A DNA stretch of 5,332 nt, taken from the NCBI GenBank assembly GCA_959018215.1, contig CAUEKL010000169.1, positions 1-5,332 of the forward strand, in the 5' to 3' direction. A program made the position numbers and the translations under genes. Below, in pieces: positions 5,174 to 5,332 of the stretch (position 1 is the first letter of the stretch; each line of letters begins with the position of its first letter). The DNA is from an uncultured Gemmiger sp. GTDB lineage: Bacteria; Bacillota; Clostridia; Oscillospirales; Ruminococcaceae. Under the pieces are notes generated by a model. It was not told the DNA's origin and did not search any database. It saw only the letters and a program-made list of their open reading frames with translations.

Positions 5174-5274
5174 ATTGATTAATTTGTCAAATGTAGCCTT
5201 TAAAATACACAAAGCCAAATCATAAAAGGGCAACAAAATTTCCTCATAATAAAATACTTTCTAACCGTTGCTAA
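5174..5274. other. AT-rich intergenic DNA, nothing recognised
   Basis: Very A+T-rich stretch between the terminator and the right-edge promoter. I see no gene, no strong hairpin and no repeat worth naming. Confidence 0.5.
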
Positions 5275-5303
5275 TTGTATTGTTCGCTCAAGAGATGTAT
5301 AAT
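5275..5303 (+). promoter_or_regulatory. Sigma-70-type promoter for a gene beyond the right edge
   Basis: TTGTAT (5275-5280) and a perfect TATAAT (5298-5303) are 17 bases apart. Transcription would start near 5310 and give a short leader into the gene that begins outside the window. Confidence 0.65.
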
Positions 5304-5319
5304 TTTTATAATTAAACAT

Positions 5320-5325
5320 AAGGAG
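5320..5325 (+). promoter_or_regulatory. Ribosome binding site of the next, off-window gene
   Basis: AAGGAG is followed by seven bases to the end of the window, so a start codon is expected at or just past position 5333. This shows that the 4897-5332 spacer ends exactly at a plus-strand gene. Confidence 0.7.
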
Positions 5326-5332
5326 CTTACAC

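Noticed and set aside
1..5332. tRNA, rRNA, CRISPR array, transposase or integrase
   Set aside because: I saw no cloverleaf with a 3' TTCGA arm, no regularly spaced repeats and no recombinase motifs in any frame.

Overview
The window carries compact, leaderless-looking bacterial genes with strong AGGAGG-type ribosome binding sites. Hand-counted 60-base blocks gave about 60% G+C in coding DNA, with a few GTG and TTG starts. The protein set (stand-alone TfoX N-terminal domain, GyrI-like, DUF3795, DUF1848 and WYL families) is typical of gut Clostridia, perhaps an Oscillospiraceae/Ruminococcaceae-like genome. That placement is inference from style and families; no marker gene is present.

Layout. 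Bases 1-798 (minus strand) hold a two-gene unit: a GNAT acetyltransferase (256-798), then an unrecognised gene that starts ten bases after the GNAT stop and runs off the left edge. Bases 799-1085 are a divergent regulatory region. It has a minus-strand promoter (942-970), a GNAT leader ending in a terminator-like hairpin placed directly before the ribosome binding site (811-852), a plus-strand promoter (1025-1054) and GACA/TGTC words at both promoters. Bases 1086-4896 (plus strand) are a tight six-gene operon: WYL regulator, TfoX N-terminal domain protein, GyrI-like protein, DUF3795 cysteine-rich protein, SRPBCC protein and DUF1848 protein. Gaps within it are 2 to 30 bases, with one 3-base ATGA-type overlap. 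Bases 4897-5332 are an AT-rich gene-free stretch (sampled blocks near 30-40% G+C) containing an 11-bp stem terminator (5130-5173). At the right edge a promoter and ribosome binding site belong to a gene that begins just outside.

How the genes may work together. The first gene of the operon is a ligand-responsive-type regulator, and its promoter has a dyad over the -35 region, so it probably controls its own operon and possibly the divergent GNAT unit. The products are small single-domain proteins: two ligand-binding folds (GyrI-like, SRPBCC), a metal-binding-type protein (DUF3795) and a protein with a radical-SAM-like CX3CX2C motif at its C-terminus (DUF1848). A toxin- or stress-response operon with redox/Fe-S chemistry is a reasonable hypothesis, but nothing in the DNA proves a substrate. 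The most notable points are the DUF1848 motif placement (possible circularly permuted radical SAM enzyme), the operon as an undescribed module, and the attenuator-like leader of the GNAT gene.
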